Origin: Actinorugispora endophytica
Lineage (GTDB): Bacteria; Actinomycetota; Actinomycetes; Streptosporangiales; Streptosporangiaceae
Assembly (NCBI RefSeq): GCF_004363075.1
Contig: NZ_SNYN01000022.1
Coordinates: 1-64,000 of the forward strand
DNA: 64,000 bases
Direction: 5' to 3'
Shown here one piece after another: positions 33,060 through 41,628 of this stretch. The notes under the pieces were generated by a model, which worked only from the letters and a program-made list of their open reading frames with translations, had not been told where the DNA came from and made no database searches. The translations under genes and the position numbers were made by a program. How positions within the stretch are numbered: the stretch's first letter is position 1; every line of letters begins with the position of its first letter.

Positions 33060-33341
33060 TCCAGGATCGCGAACGCCCGCGCCGTACGGGCCGAAGGGCC
33101 GGCCGCCGTGCTTGCGGGCCGCGGTGTCGAGCCCCCAAGGTCGCCTCGCGGATGTTCTCCCGCTCCCCCGCCATCGCGGCGAAGAACGCGAACAGTAACT
33201 TGCCGGGCCCGGTGGGGTCGTAGACGCCGGACAGGGGCCCGGCGGGCATCTCCAGGACCAGGCCCCGTGGGCGGCGGTGTGGGCAATCGGCTCGGAGGCC
33301 GGCGGATTCCGCACAGGTGCGGGCCTTCGGATCTGCGTGTT
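33060..33341 (-). pseudogene. Serine recombinase, C-terminal part, frameshifted
   Basis: Minus-strand frames give RNPPASEPIAHTAAHG, then LVLEMPAGPLSGVYDPTGPG, LLFAFFAAMAGERENIREAT and, after another shift, GLDTAARKHGGRP. This is the later part of a resolvase catalytic domain (the DPTG...FFAAMAxxERENIRE hallmark). Two frameshifts and the missing N-terminus show it is dead. It begins right after the esterase stop and matches the missing part of the fragment at 28356. Confidence 0.75.
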
Positions 33342-33342
33342 G

Positions 33343-34338
33343 CTAAACGGTCGCCGTTTCCGGGGCCTTCGCGAAGTTGCGGACGAGGTAGTCGTTCAAC
33401 GTGTGGTGGAAGCTCGTCGCAAGGTGGGACCGCGGGGCGAACAGGTCGAACGCGTGGTAGGCGCCGGGGTAGAGGTGCAGCTCCACGGGGACGCCCTGGG
33501 CGCGCAGGCGCGCCGCGTAGTCGAGGTTCTCGTCGCGGAAGAGGTCCAGTTCACCGACACCGATGAAAGTCGGAGGCAGGCCGGTGAGGTCGGTCGCCCG
33601 GGAGGCCGCGCAGTAGGACGTAACTCCGTCGGTGCCGACGCGGTCGCCGAGGATCGACTTCCAGGCAAGGACGTTGGTCGCGCGGTCCCAGATGCCGATG
33701 TCGGTGATCTCGTGGCTCGAGTCAGTCGTGTTGCGGTCGTCGAGCATCGGGTACATCAGCAGCTGGAACAGCGGGGGCGCCGCTCCGGTGTCGCGGATCA
33801 GAAGGGCGGTGGCGGCGGCGATGCCCCCGCCTCCGCTCTGGCCGGCCAGACCGACCCGGGCGGGGTCGAGACCAAAATCGGCGGCGTTGTCGCTGATCCA
33901 CCGGTAGGCGGTGTATCCGTCCTCGGCGGCCCCGGGCGCGGGGGTTTCCGGGGCCAGCCGGTAGTCGACACTGACAATGGCGCAGCCGAGTGCCGCGCAC
34001 AGCGGCTTGAGCCAGGGTGCGTCCTGGGCGGCGAAGCCGAGCACCTGCCCACCGCCGTGGAACCACACGATGACCGGCAGCGGTCCGGGCGCGTTCCGGG
34101 GACGCAGCAGGAGGATCGGGACGTCGGGGCCTTCGGCGCGCGGCACCTGGATCTCGTGGGCGGTGACCGTGGGCTCGTCGGGGATGGTGGCGGCGATGGA
34201 TTCGGCCATGGCGCGGACGCCGGCCCGTGTTCCCTCCAGGTCGTTGAGGTCGAACACCCCCGTATGCGTCATCGGCATGGCCTTCAGGGCCTCGGCGAGT
34301 TCGGGGTCCATCCGCTCGTGTGCGTCTTTCGTGTTCAT
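33343..34338 (-). CDS. Alpha/beta hydrolase, HSL-type esterase
   Basis: The 331-residue protein has the oxyanion motif HGGG at 94-97, the nucleophile Ser168 in GQSGGGG, the acid in ELDLF and the base in YHAFD. It belongs to the hormone-sensitive lipase/GDXG family that cleaves short-chain esters. It lies on the same strand as the SDR at 34474 but behind that gene's strong terminator, so it probably has its own promoter. Confidence 0.88.
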   Translation of the reverse strand: MNTKDAHERMDPELAEALKAMPMTHTGVFDLNDLEGTRAGVRAMAESIAATIPDEPTVTAHEIQVPRAEGPDVPILLLRPRNAPGPLPVIVWFHGGGQVLGFAAQDAPWLKPLCAALGCAIVSVDYRLAPETPAPGAAEDGYTAYRWISDNAADFGLDPARVGLAGQSGGGGIAAATALLIRDTGAAPPLFQLLMYPMLDDRNTTDSSHEITDIGIWDRATNVLAWKSILGDRVGTDGVTSYCAASRATDLTGLPPTFIGVGELDLFRDENLDYAARLRAQGVPVELHLYPGAYHAFDLFAPRSHLATSFHHTLNDYLVRNFAKAPETATV

Positions 34339-34413
34339 GTTGTTGTCTCCGCTGGCTGCGATGTGGCGCGGGGTGCGCGGCAGCCGGTCTTCGTGGGCGG
34401 GGGGGCGTGTGGA

Positions 34414-34454
34414 CCGGTTCCGCCGCGCCGCCGGGTGCGGCGCGGCGGAACCGG
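34414..34454. terminator. Perfect 18-bp terminator hairpin
   Basis: Arms 34414-34431 and 34437-34454 match perfectly over 18 bases around CGGGT. It lies 20 bases past the stop of the SDR on the minus strand. Confidence 0.8.
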
Positions 34455-34473
34455 GGAGCTTGAGGGGCTTGGC

Positions 34474-35397
34474 TCAGTGTGTGGTGGTCGCCGGGGCGTC
34501 GAAGTAGTGGCCCTGGGCGAGGTCGTCGATGAGGCCGAGATGGAGGGGCTTCCAGCCGAGGAGGTCGCGGGTCAGCGTGCTCGAGGACGGGTTGTCGGCC
34601 TGGGCGTGGGCGCTGAGGAAGCCGAAGTGGTCGTCGGCCTGCGTCGGCGGGATGCTGACGACGGGAAGGTCCAGCCCGCGGCCGATGGCCTCGGCGATCT
34701 GACGGAAGGTGATCCCCTCGTCGTCGACGGCGTGCAGCCGTGACCCCGCCGGCGCGGATTCCAGTGCCAGACGGTACAGGCGTGCCGCGTCGAGCGTGTG
34801 CACGGCGGGCCAGCGATGGGCCCCGTCGCCGACGTAGGCGGAGGCGCCCTTCGACCGGGCGATGGAGACGAAGGTCGGGATGAAGCCGTTGTGGTCGAGT
34901 GTGCTGTGCACGGTCGGGGTGAGCCGGACGACGGATGAGCGGATGCCGCGCTCCGCGAGTGCGACCACCGCGTTCTCGGCGTCGATCCGCGGGCCGGCGT
35001 CGAACGCGTCGGCTTCGGTGAGGGTGTCTTTGAGGCCGGCGAAGGCGAACAGCGCGGTTCCCGACGTGGCCACCAGGGGCTTGTCGGTGCCGGCCAGAGC
35101 GTCCCCGAGCGCCTCGATGGCGCGCAGGTCCGCCGCGACCGCGCCCTCGAAGTCGCCGGCGAACATGGCGTCGTGCTTGAAGGCCAGGTGGATGACGCCG
35201 TCGGCCGCGGCGGCGGCCGCGGCGATGCCGTCGAGATTGTCCAGGTCGCCTCGGTACACCTGGGCACCGGCAGCCGCCAACGCGGCGGCGGACTTGTCCG
35301 AGCGGGCCAGGCCGACGACCTGGTGTCCCGCTTCGAGGAGTTCGGGGACGACGGCGGAGCCGACGTGTCCGGAGGCTCCGGTGACGAATACGCGCAT
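34474..35397 (-). CDS. NAD(P)-dependent extended SDR (NAD-dependent epimerase-like)
   Basis: The 307-residue protein starts MRVFVTGASGHVGSAVV with the GxxGxxG motif of extended or atypical SDRs and a GLARSDKSA stretch that suggests NADPH. The Tyr-x-x-x-Lys pair is not evident, as in NmrA-like and atypical members, so it may be a reductase of altered mechanism or a sensor. The ATG at 35397 follows a cluster of palindromes; an open frame further upstream merely translates those operators and is rejected. Confidence 0.85.
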   Translation of the reverse strand: MRVFVTGASGHVGSAVVPELLEAGHQVVGLARSDKSAAALAAAGAQVYRGDLDNLDGIAAAAAAADGVIHLAFKHDAMFAGDFEGAVAADLRAIEALGDALAGTDKPLVATSGTALFAFAGLKDTLTEADAFDAGPRIDAENAVVALAERGIRSSVVRLTPTVHSTLDHNGFIPTFVSIARSKGASAYVGDGAHRWPAVHTLDAARLYRLALESAPAGSRLHAVDDEGITFRQIAEAIGRGLDLPVVSIPPTQADDHFGFLSAHAQADNPSSSTLTRDLLGWKPLHLGLIDDLAQGHYFDAPATTTH

Positions 35398-35434
35398 GGT
35401 GCGCCTTCCTGCTACGGGCTCCCACCGGGGCGCC

Positions 35435-35508
35435 GTGATGTCAGTTGATGACATCACCGTAACACCGACGTCAGTCACTGACATCACTCTTACGTCAGTG
35501 ACTGACGT
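35435..35508. promoter_or_regulatory. Three tandem operators
   Basis: GTGATGTCA-GTTGA-TGACATCAC (35435-35457) is perfect over 9 bp; GTCAG-TCA-CTGAC (35470-35482) and ACGTCAGT-G-ACTGACGT (35492-35508) share its TGTCA/CGTCA half sites. A fourth partial site lies at 35516-35531. They occupy the gap between the divergent SDR and TetR genes. Confidence 0.75.
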
Positions 35509-35551
35509 CACGGTAATGTCAGGCTCTGTCATCGGCAGTTAGGATCGGAGC

Positions 35552-36172
35552 ATGAGCCGATGGAAACCCGACGCACGAGGCCGCCTGGAGAAGGCGGCGC
35601 TGGAGCTCTACAACCACCAGGGCTTCGACGCCACCACCGTCGCGGAGATCGCCACCCGCGCCGGGCTCACCGAACGGACCTTCTACCGGCACTTCACCGA
35701 CAAACGGGAAGTCCTCTTCCCGGCCGCCAACCCCCTCGCCGACACCCTCGCGAACGCCACGGCCACCGCCCCCGCCTCGCTCCCGCCGCTCGCGGTGATC
35801 ACCCACGCCCTGACCGAAGCCGCCCCCGTCCTCGAAGAACGCGCGGACCTGGCACGGCAACGCCAGGCCGTCATCGCCGCCAACCCCGAACTCCAGGAAC
35901 GCGAACTGGCCAAACTCGCCGCACTCGCCTCCATGCTCGCCCGCACGCTGCGCGAACGCGGCCTGGAGGCCACCACCGCCGCACTCGCCGCCGAAATCGG
36001 GATCGCCACCTTCAAGGTCGCCTTCGAACGCTGGATCAACGACCCCGACCGACACCCCCTCGCTCAGCGCATCCGGGAAACCCTGGACACCGCCGGGCAC
36101 CTCACCGCGCCCGCCGAACACGTCGCCGCGACCGACGACGTGAGCTTCACAGGCCATGAGGGAGTGACGTGA
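35552..36172 (+). CDS. TetR family regulator
   Basis: The 206-residue protein has an HTH at about residues 10-55 (TTVAEIATRAGLTERTFYRHFTDKREVLF) and a helical ligand domain. It starts 155 bases from the divergent SDR with three tandem palindromes between, which it almost certainly binds. It ends before the family I palindrome at 36248. Confidence 0.88.
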   Translation: MSRWKPDARGRLEKAALELYNHQGFDATTVAEIATRAGLTERTFYRHFTDKREVLFPAANPLADTLANATATAPASLPPLAVITHALTEAAPVLEERADLARQRQAVIAANPELQERELAKLAALASMLARTLRERGLEATTAALAAEIGIATFKVAFERWINDPDRHPLAQRIRETLDTAGHLTAPAEHVAATDDVSFTGHEGVT

Positions 36173-36247
36173 ACGTGGCAGGTGCCACGGTTAAGGAGCC
36201 CCGGGCTGTCCGTCTCGTCGTCCCTGCGCGGGTCGCCACCCGCTGTC

Positions 36248-36317
36248 CCCCGGTGATCTTGACCTTTTCGGGGCCTCGGAAGCAGTTGAGGCCCCGAAAA
36301 GGTCAAGATCACCGGGG
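36248..36317. repeat. Dispersed palindrome, family I copy C (perfect 30-bp arms)
   Basis: Arms 36248-36277 and 36288-36317 match perfectly over 30 bases around a 10-base loop. It lies between the convergent TetR and ArsR genes and probably terminates both. The arm core GGTGATCTTGACCTTTTCGG is nearly that of copy A. Confidence 0.9.
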
Positions 36318-36333
36318 AGCCCCCGCCCCGAGG

Positions 36334-37059
36334 TCACGATGCGCCGTCACGCGGGCCGACCAGCGTGCCCGGCGGGATCGCGAGCAGGTCTTCGAACGCC
36401 TCGACCCCCGCCGGGGTCACCGTGACCGCGCGTGTCTCCCCCACCCGGGCGATCCACCCGGCGGAGAAGGCGTGACCGCAGAGCGCCGCCCCCACCGCGC
36501 CCGCCAGGTGGGGGCGCCGCTCGGTCCAGTCCAGGCAGGCGCGGACGACGGGCCTGCGAGAACCGGGGGCGACGGCAAGTCCCAGCTCCCCGACCCAGGC
36601 CGCGCCCCGGGGGGTGAGGGCCAGTCCCCGACCGGAGTCCAGCAGGCCGCGGTCACTCATGGCGTCGGTGATGGCCACCCCCACCGTTCCGGCCAGGTGG
36701 TCGTAGCAGGTGCGGGCATGGGCGAGGCGCCGCCGGCGCGATGTCGCCTTGAGGGAGCGTTCCGGTTCGACCGGTCGCGCGTCGAGCGCGACCAGCCCCT
36801 CGATGAGCTCGGCGACGTCCGGGGCGGCCAGACGCACGTAACGGTGGCGCCCCTGCCGTTCCTGCACCAGCAGTCCTCTGCCCACCAGCGCGTTGAGGTG
36901 CTCGGTCGCCGTCGACGCGGCGACACCCGCGTGGCGGGCGAGTTCACCCGCGGTCCAGGCGCGTCCGTCCAGCATCGCCAGGCAGAACCGGGCCCGTGTC
37001 GGATCGGCCAGGAGCCCGGCCATCGTCGCCAGAGCCGGAACACCCTGATCAGAGTCCAT
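36334..37059 (-). CDS. ArsR family regulator with C-terminal extension
   Basis: About 241 residues. The N-terminal third is an ArsR/SmtB winged helix (LLADPTRARFCLAMLDGRAWTAGEL, AGVAASTATEHLNALVGRGLL). The rest has a conserved helical domain (CYDHLAGTVGVAI, GHAFSAGWIARVGETRAV) found in larger ArsR relatives of unknown ligand; no metal-binding cysteine motif is evident. ATG 37059 and GTG 37074 are both possible starts. It is divergent from the flavin-reductase-like gene over a palindrome. Confidence 0.82.
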   Translation of the reverse strand: MDSDQGVPALATMAGLLADPTRARFCLAMLDGRAWTAGELARHAGVAASTATEHLNALVGRGLLVQERQGRHRYVRLAAPDVAELIEGLVALDARPVEPERSLKATSRRRRLAHARTCYDHLAGTVGVAITDAMSDRGLLDSGRGLALTPRGAAWVGELGLAVAPGSRRPVVRACLDWTERRPHLAGAVGAALCGHAFSAGWIARVGETRAVTVTPAGVEAFEDLLAIPPGTLVGPRDGAS

Positions 37060-37082
37060 GAACCCTATTGTCACCCGGAACG

Positions 37083-37100
37083 CTTCGGCGAGCGCCGAAG
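37083..37100. promoter_or_regulatory. Candidate ArsR operator
   Basis: CTTCGGCG-AG-CGCCGAAG is a perfect 8-bp inverted repeat between the divergent ArsR gene and the gene at 37126. Confidence 0.55.
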
Positions 37101-37125
37101 TGTCGGGCTTCTAAGGTCGTCGTCC

Positions 37126-37815
37126 ATGACCAGCGACAACCCGCGTGAACAGTCCGCCCCGCCCCTGAACCACCGCAGGATCGAACCCCGGATCCTCTAC
37201 TTCGGCACCCCCGTGGTGCTGGTCTCCACCCTCAACGAGGACGGCACGCCCAACCTCGCCCCGATCTCCTCGGCCTGGGCCCTGGGCTTCCTGCTCGTGA
37301 TGGGGCTCGGAGCCACCGGGCAGACGGCGCGCAACCTCGCCGCGCGCCCCGAACTGGTGGTCAACCTGCCCGCGGCCGACCAATGGCGGCAGGTCGAGCG
37401 GCTGGCGCCGTTGACCGGGCGCCACCCGGTCCCCGAAGGCAAACCGCCGGGCTGCCGCTTCGAAGCCGACAAGTTCGGCGCGGCGGGTCTGTCCCCGCAG
37501 CCCTCCGAGCTGGTCGGTCCGCCGCGGGTCGCCGAGTGCCCTCTGCAACTGGAGGCCCGCGCCTCGCAGGTGCGGTTCGACGACTCCGATGTCTACGCCG
37601 TCGTCGAAGCCGACGTGCTGCGGGTCCACGCCGAGGAGAGCCTGGTGGTGCCCGGAACCCAGCACATCGATCCGGCCCGTTGGAACCCGCTGGTCTACAG
37701 CTTCCGTCACTACTTCGGCCTGGGGCCCCAGCGCGGTCACTCCTACCGCTCCGAGACCCCGGACCGCCCGGACCCGGCCTCCGCGACGAGCACGGGGCCC
37801 GGCTTGGAACGGTGA
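37126..37815 (+). CDS. Flavin reductase-like (FMN split-barrel) protein
   Basis: The 229-residue protein has the flavoredoxin/flavin-reductase-like split barrel: PVVLVSTLNEDGTPNLAPIS, GATGQTARNLAARPELVVNLP, ending QHIDPARWNPLVYSFRHYFGL. It likely binds FMN; partner unknown. The ATG at 37126 lies 67 bases from the divergent ArsR gene, the probable regulator, with a palindrome between. Confidence 0.83.
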   Translation: MTSDNPREQSAPPLNHRRIEPRILYFGTPVVLVSTLNEDGTPNLAPISSAWALGFLLVMGLGATGQTARNLAARPELVVNLPAADQWRQVERLAPLTGRHPVPEGKPPGCRFEADKFGAAGLSPQPSELVGPPRVAECPLQLEARASQVRFDDSDVYAVVEADVLRVHAEESLVVPGTQHIDPARWNPLVYSFRHYFGLGPQRGHSYRSETPDRPDPASATSTGPGLER

Positions 37816-38062
37816 GTCCCACCGATTCCCCGTCGTTGGCGAAAGCTCCGAAACACTTGCCACCACGTCCCCGTGAGATGTCCTCCGGCTTTTTGTACCG
37901 GAACCCGGGCAGTCCACCGGATGCGCCGGAACACGGTCCGAACCCGAGGCCGGAAGATATCCTTCAGTGGGCGAAGCCGCGATCGAACGGACTTTCAGTC
38001 GCGAAGGCGCAGCCGACAGGCTACCGGTCACTGGTTCTGCGAGGACATGGGAGGCCGACCCA
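37816..38062. other. Intergenic, no gene seen
   Basis: Between the flavin-reductase-like gene and the STAND NTPase. The frame of the latter is open for 32 codons here but without homology or a ribosome site. Confidence 0.5.
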
Positions 38063-40237
38063 GTGGGAGATGTCCGGCCCGGTGAAGGGGACTCGGTTCG
38101 AAACACCGTAGAAGATGTCTACGGGACGGTGATCCAGGCGCATACGGCGAACCTGAACCTGGACCTCGGAAAAAGGGGATCCGGAGTCACCCCCCGGCAG
38201 CTCCCGCGCCCGCCGGCGGTTTTCGTCGGCCGGGAGAGAGAGCTTCTTGGCCTCGACGAGGCCGCTGCAGAGACCGGTGGTTCTCCGATCCTCCTGGTCT
38301 ACGGCGCGGCGGGAGTCGGGAAGACTTCCCTTTCCGTGTTCTGGTCGCACCGGGCCAAGGACCTCTTCCCCGACGGGCAGCTCTACGTCAACCTTCGAGG
38401 GTTCTCCCCGGGGGGCCGCCCTGCCTCGCAAGCCGAAGTGGTGTCCCTTTTCCTTGACGCGTTCTGCGTTCCCGTCGAGAGCGCGCCGACCGGTCTGGAA
38501 GCCCGGACCGCGCTGTACCGGAGTCTGACCTCGCAGAAACGGCTTCTCGTGGTGCTGGACAACGCGCGGGACTCGGCCCAGGTCCGCGAGCTCCTCCCCG
38601 GAGGGGAGGACTGCTTCGTCATCGTGACGAGCAGGAACAACCTGGAAGGGCTCGTCGCCCTGAACGGGGCACGCCCGATTCCCCTCGGGCTTATGAACCG
38701 GGGGGAAGCCGAGGACCTGGTGACCGGATTCGTCGGTCCCGAAAGGGTCGAAAGCGATCCGCAGGCGGTCTCGACGATCATCGACCACTGCGCGGGTCTT
38801 CCCATCGCCCTTTCCGTCGCCTCGGCCCGGATATCACAGAACGCCGAAATCCCCTTGGGAGAGTTCGCGAGCGAGGTCTTGGAGGAGAGCAGGCTGGATT
38901 TCCTCGAGATGGATGATCCGCACGGGAACCTCCGGCCCGTTTTCTCCTGGTCCTACAAAGCACTCTCAGAAGAGGCCGCGTCCCTGTTCCGCCTTCTCGG
39001 CCTTCCTCCGGGCCCCGATATCGACATTCAAGCGGCGGCGTCCCTCGCCGGAATACCTCCGAAATCTTCCCGCAGGCTGCTCGCCGAACTGGCCGCTCTG
39101 CATCTCGTCGAGAAGAGGAGCCTCCATCGGTATTCGCTCCACGACCTCCTGAAAGAGTACGCCGTAGAGGCATTCCTCGACGAGGAGAGCGGGACTCCCC
39201 CGGATCAGGCGATGTCCCGCTACCTTGACCACCTTCTGCATTCGGCCTACCACGCGCAAAGGGCCTCCAGTCCACACTGGGACCCGATCATCCTTCCCGC
39301 TCGGTCCCCTGAGATCGCCCACCCCTCTTTTCCCTCTTTGGAGAAAGCCGTGAAGTGGCTTTCCGTGGAACGCCTGAACCTGGTCTCGTCCGCGCGGTAC
39401 GCGGCCGAGAGGGGATTGGATTTCTACGCGTGCAAGATACCGTGGACACTGGCCCACTACCTCTACACCGGAGGGCACTGGCACGAATGGAAAGAGACCC
39501 AGGACATATCGCTTGCCGCAGCGAAGAGACTGGGGGACAGGGACGCCCAGGCCCGCGCCTACCGCATAATCGGCCACTACTACAACAGGGTGAAATCCCC
39601 GGACCTCGCGCTCTCCTCACTCGAGAAGTCCAGGGACGCCTGGCGGAAACTCGGGGACTCCCGCGGCGAGGGGCAGACGCTTCTCGCCATGAGCTGGACC
39701 TACGGAGAGGCCGGACGGTACCCCGAAGCCCTTGAACACGCCCGGCTCGCGCTGGACCGTTTTCGTACGATCGGCGCGGAGAACTGGACGGCGAGAGCCC
39801 TCAACCAGCTGGGAGCGGTGAGCATCCACCTCGGCAGGCACTCCGAAGCGCTCGACCACGCCATCGAGTCGCTGCGCCTCCACGAAGAGCAGGGGGACTT
39901 GGACGGAGTGGCCCACAGCCTTTACACGGCGGGCGTCTCGCATTGGAGGACTGGGAGCCATCAAGAAGCCACCGACCTGCTCGCAAGAGCGGCGGAGGTC
40001 TTTCACGACATAGGAGACGGGTACCACGAAGCGGATTCGCTGATGGTCCTGGGTGACGTTTTCCGCGACGCCGGGGACCCCGGTAGATCATGTGCCCACT
40101 GGCGGCGGTCCCTGGACCTCCTCGAACGAATACAGGGGTTCAGCCCCGAACCGGTCTCCCGGCGTCTGCGTGAATTCTGCGACCCCGGAGCGGGCACCGG
40201 TTCGGGCGAGTACGGCTCCACAGCGGGGGCCAGGTGA
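38063..40237 (+). CDS. STAND NTPase: NB-ARC domain plus TPR repeats
   Basis: The 724-residue product begins with an NTVEDVYGTVIQAHTANL motif resembling the N-x-G-x-V-x-QA leader found at the start of many actinobacterial NB-ARC proteins. Then RPPAVFVGRERELLGLDEA leads into the NTPase with Walker A VYGAAGVGKTS (residues 79-89), Walker B RLLVVLDNA and the VTSRNNL sensor; a winged helix follows and about eight TPR units fill residues 440-715. It lacks the SARP DNA-binding domain of AfsR. GTG at 38063 has GGGAGG eight bases upstream. Codon use seems less GC-biased than its neighbours. Role: signalling or defence; unproven. Confidence 0.82.
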   Translation: MGDVRPGEGDSVRNTVEDVYGTVIQAHTANLNLDLGKRGSGVTPRQLPRPPAVFVGRERELLGLDEAAAETGGSPILLVYGAAGVGKTSLSVFWSHRAKDLFPDGQLYVNLRGFSPGGRPASQAEVVSLFLDAFCVPVESAPTGLEARTALYRSLTSQKRLLVVLDNARDSAQVRELLPGGEDCFVIVTSRNNLEGLVALNGARPIPLGLMNRGEAEDLVTGFVGPERVESDPQAVSTIIDHCAGLPIALSVASARISQNAEIPLGEFASEVLEESRLDFLEMDDPHGNLRPVFSWSYKALSEEAASLFRLLGLPPGPDIDIQAAASLAGIPPKSSRRLLAELAALHLVEKRSLHRYSLHDLLKEYAVEAFLDEESGTPPDQAMSRYLDHLLHSAYHAQRASSPHWDPIILPARSPEIAHPSFPSLEKAVKWLSVERLNLVSSARYAAERGLDFYACKIPWTLAHYLYTGGHWHEWKETQDISLAAAKRLGDRDAQARAYRIIGHYYNRVKSPDLALSSLEKSRDAWRKLGDSRGEGQTLLAMSWTYGEAGRYPEALEHARLALDRFRTIGAENWTARALNQLGAVSIHLGRHSEALDHAIESLRLHEEQGDLDGVAHSLYTAGVSHWRTGSHQEATDLLARAAEVFHDIGDGYHEADSLMVLGDVFRDAGDPGRSCAHWRRSLDLLERIQGFSPEPVSRRLREFCDPGAGTGSGEYGSTAGAR

Positions 40238-40261
40238 GCACCGGGTCCCGTCGCCTTCCCC

Positions 40262-40283
40262 CCGCCCCGGGAGAGCGGGGCGG
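40262..40283. terminator. Hairpin between convergent genes
   Basis: CCGCCCCG (40262-40269) pairs with CGGGGCGG (40276-40283) around GGAGAG, between the STAND gene and the membrane protein gene. Confidence 0.55.
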
Positions 40284-40335
40284 CCGGCGCGGCCGGATTC
40301 CTCCTCCCGTGACAGGTCCGGGCAGGCTCCCGGTG

Positions 40336-40854
40336 TCACGGACCCGGTACCGGGGCGCGGCGGCCGGCCCCCGGCCGGGACGACCGGGCGTAGGACCGGA
40401 TCGTCGCCGTCAGCAGCCCGACCACGGCGATCCCGAGGACGCCGTGGTACCACTGCCAGCCGATCCCGATCCCGACGAACCCGTCCACGACCATGAACGC
40501 CGCACCGGCACCGACGGCGGCCAGCATGCCGGCGAGCGCGAGCAGCACCAGCGGGCGCGGGACCCGGCGTCCCGCGGCGGTCACGGTCACCAGGACGAGT
40601 GCCGCGGCCAGCAGTCCGGTCGGCACTCCGAACCACTGCACCACCTCCACGTCCATCCCCATGCGGGCGTAGCGCTCGTACTCGCTCGCGGGGACCACGG
40701 GCCCGCCCGGAAACCCGAGCCTGCCCCGCGCCGCGAAGAGGCCCTTGCCCACGGCGTAGCCGAGGAACAGCACCGCCATCGCGTACGCGGGCCAGCGCAC
40801 CTGTCGTCCGGAACCCCCGAGTCCTGTGCGCCGTTCCGGTTTCCCATTGGTCAT
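40336..40854 (-). CDS. Four-helix membrane protein of unknown function
   Basis: The 172-residue product has transmembrane segments near residues 22-42 (WPAYAMAVLFLGYAVGKGLF), 80-100, 108-130 and 137-155. A short soluble loop with ASEYERYARMGMDVEVVQW lies between helices 1 and 2. No family recognised with confidence. It is divergent from the GNAT gene at 41030. Confidence 0.6.
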   Translation of the reverse strand: MTNGKPERRTGLGGSGRQVRWPAYAMAVLFLGYAVGKGLFAARGRLGFPGGPVVPASEYERYARMGMDVEVVQWFGVPTGLLAAALVLVTVTAAGRRVPRPLVLLALAGMLAAVGAGAAFMVVDGFVGIGIGWQWYHGVLGIAVVGLLTATIRSYARSSRPGAGRRAPVPGP

Positions 40855-41026
40855 GGAAGCGAGTCTCGCCCCCCGGCGCCGCCGCCACATCCCGCGCGCG
40901 GGTGAGGCCGATCCCTCCCCGGAGGGAGGCGTCGTCCCCGGTCCGAAGAGTGTCTGCGGCGCGGCGGTCCCCAGGACTCTCCGGGGGAACGGGCCGGAGG
41001 AGGGCTGGCGTTCCGGCGGCGCACCG

Positions 41027-41052
41027 TTGATGATGACCACTGTGATCATCAA
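41027..41052. promoter_or_regulatory. Inverted repeat over the GNAT start codon
   Basis: TTGATGAT (41027-41034) and ATCATCAA (41045-41052) are perfect arms 10 bases apart enclosing the ATG pair. In RNA the stem would cover the start. Confidence 0.35.
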
Positions 41053-41530
41053 AGACGCCACCCCCGAGCACTGGCCCGCGATCTGGCCGTTCCTGCGCGA
41101 CATCGTCGCCGCCGGAGAGACCTACACCTGGGACCGCGACGTCACCCAGGAGCAGGCCCGCGCCATGTGGCTCCTGCCGCCGCCCGGCCGAACCGTCGTC
41201 GCGCTCGACGACGACGGCACCGTCCTGGGCTCCGCCAAGATGTACCCCAACCACATGGGCCCCGCCTCGCACATCGCGAGCGCGAGCTTCATGGTCGACC
41301 CCGCTCACGCGGGGCGCGGCGTGGGGCGGGCCCTGGGCGAGCACGTCCTGGACCGGGCGCGCGCCGACGGCTACCGGGCGATGCAGTTCAACGCCGTGGT
41401 GGAGACCAACACCCGCGCGGTCGGGCTGTGGAGGTCGCTGGGCTTCGAGGTGCTGGCAACCCTGCCCGAGGCGTTCCGCCACCCCTCGAAGGGATACGTC
41501 GGCCTGCACATCATGTACCGCGGGCTCTGA
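41030..41530 (+). CDS. GNAT family N-acetyltransferase
   Basis: The 166-residue protein shows motif A VDPAHAGRGVGRALGEHVLDRA, which binds the pyrophosphate of acetyl-CoA, and motif B NAVVETNTRAVGLWRSLGFEVL. The start TVIIKDATPEHWPAIWPF is typical of a toxin- or amino-acid-modifying GNAT, but the substrate is unknown. ATGs at 41030 and 41033 are both possible. An upstream extension of the frame lacks homology. Confidence 0.87.
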   Translation: MMTTVIIKDATPEHWPAIWPFLRDIVAAGETYTWDRDVTQEQARAMWLLPPPGRTVVALDDDGTVLGSAKMYPNHMGPASHIASASFMVDPAHAGRGVGRALGEHVLDRARADGYRAMQFNAVVETNTRAVGLWRSLGFEVLATLPEAFRHPSKGYVGLHIMYRGL

Positions 41531-41553
41531 CGGCGGTCGGGCCGCGCAGGGGG

Positions 41554-41584
41554 ACGGTCCCCGCCCGTCGCGGGCGGGGACCGT
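41554..41584. terminator. Bidirectional hairpin
   Basis: A perfect 14-bp stem (41554-41567 with 41571-41584) and three-base loop lie between the convergent GNAT and Rid-family genes. Confidence 0.8.
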
Positions 41585-41628
41585 TCGTCACCAGGGGGTC
41601 GAAGGGCGGTCGCCGCGCCGCCCCGCGT

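Noticed and set aside
28356-33341. A functional integrative element
   Set aside because: Both recombinase parts are frameshifted, and the other candidates for cargo are mostly broken, so the element is dead as it stands.
35398-35532. An N-terminal extension of the SDR rich in VTDV-like repeats
   Set aside because: The repeated residues merely translate the tandem operators upstream of the start at 35397.
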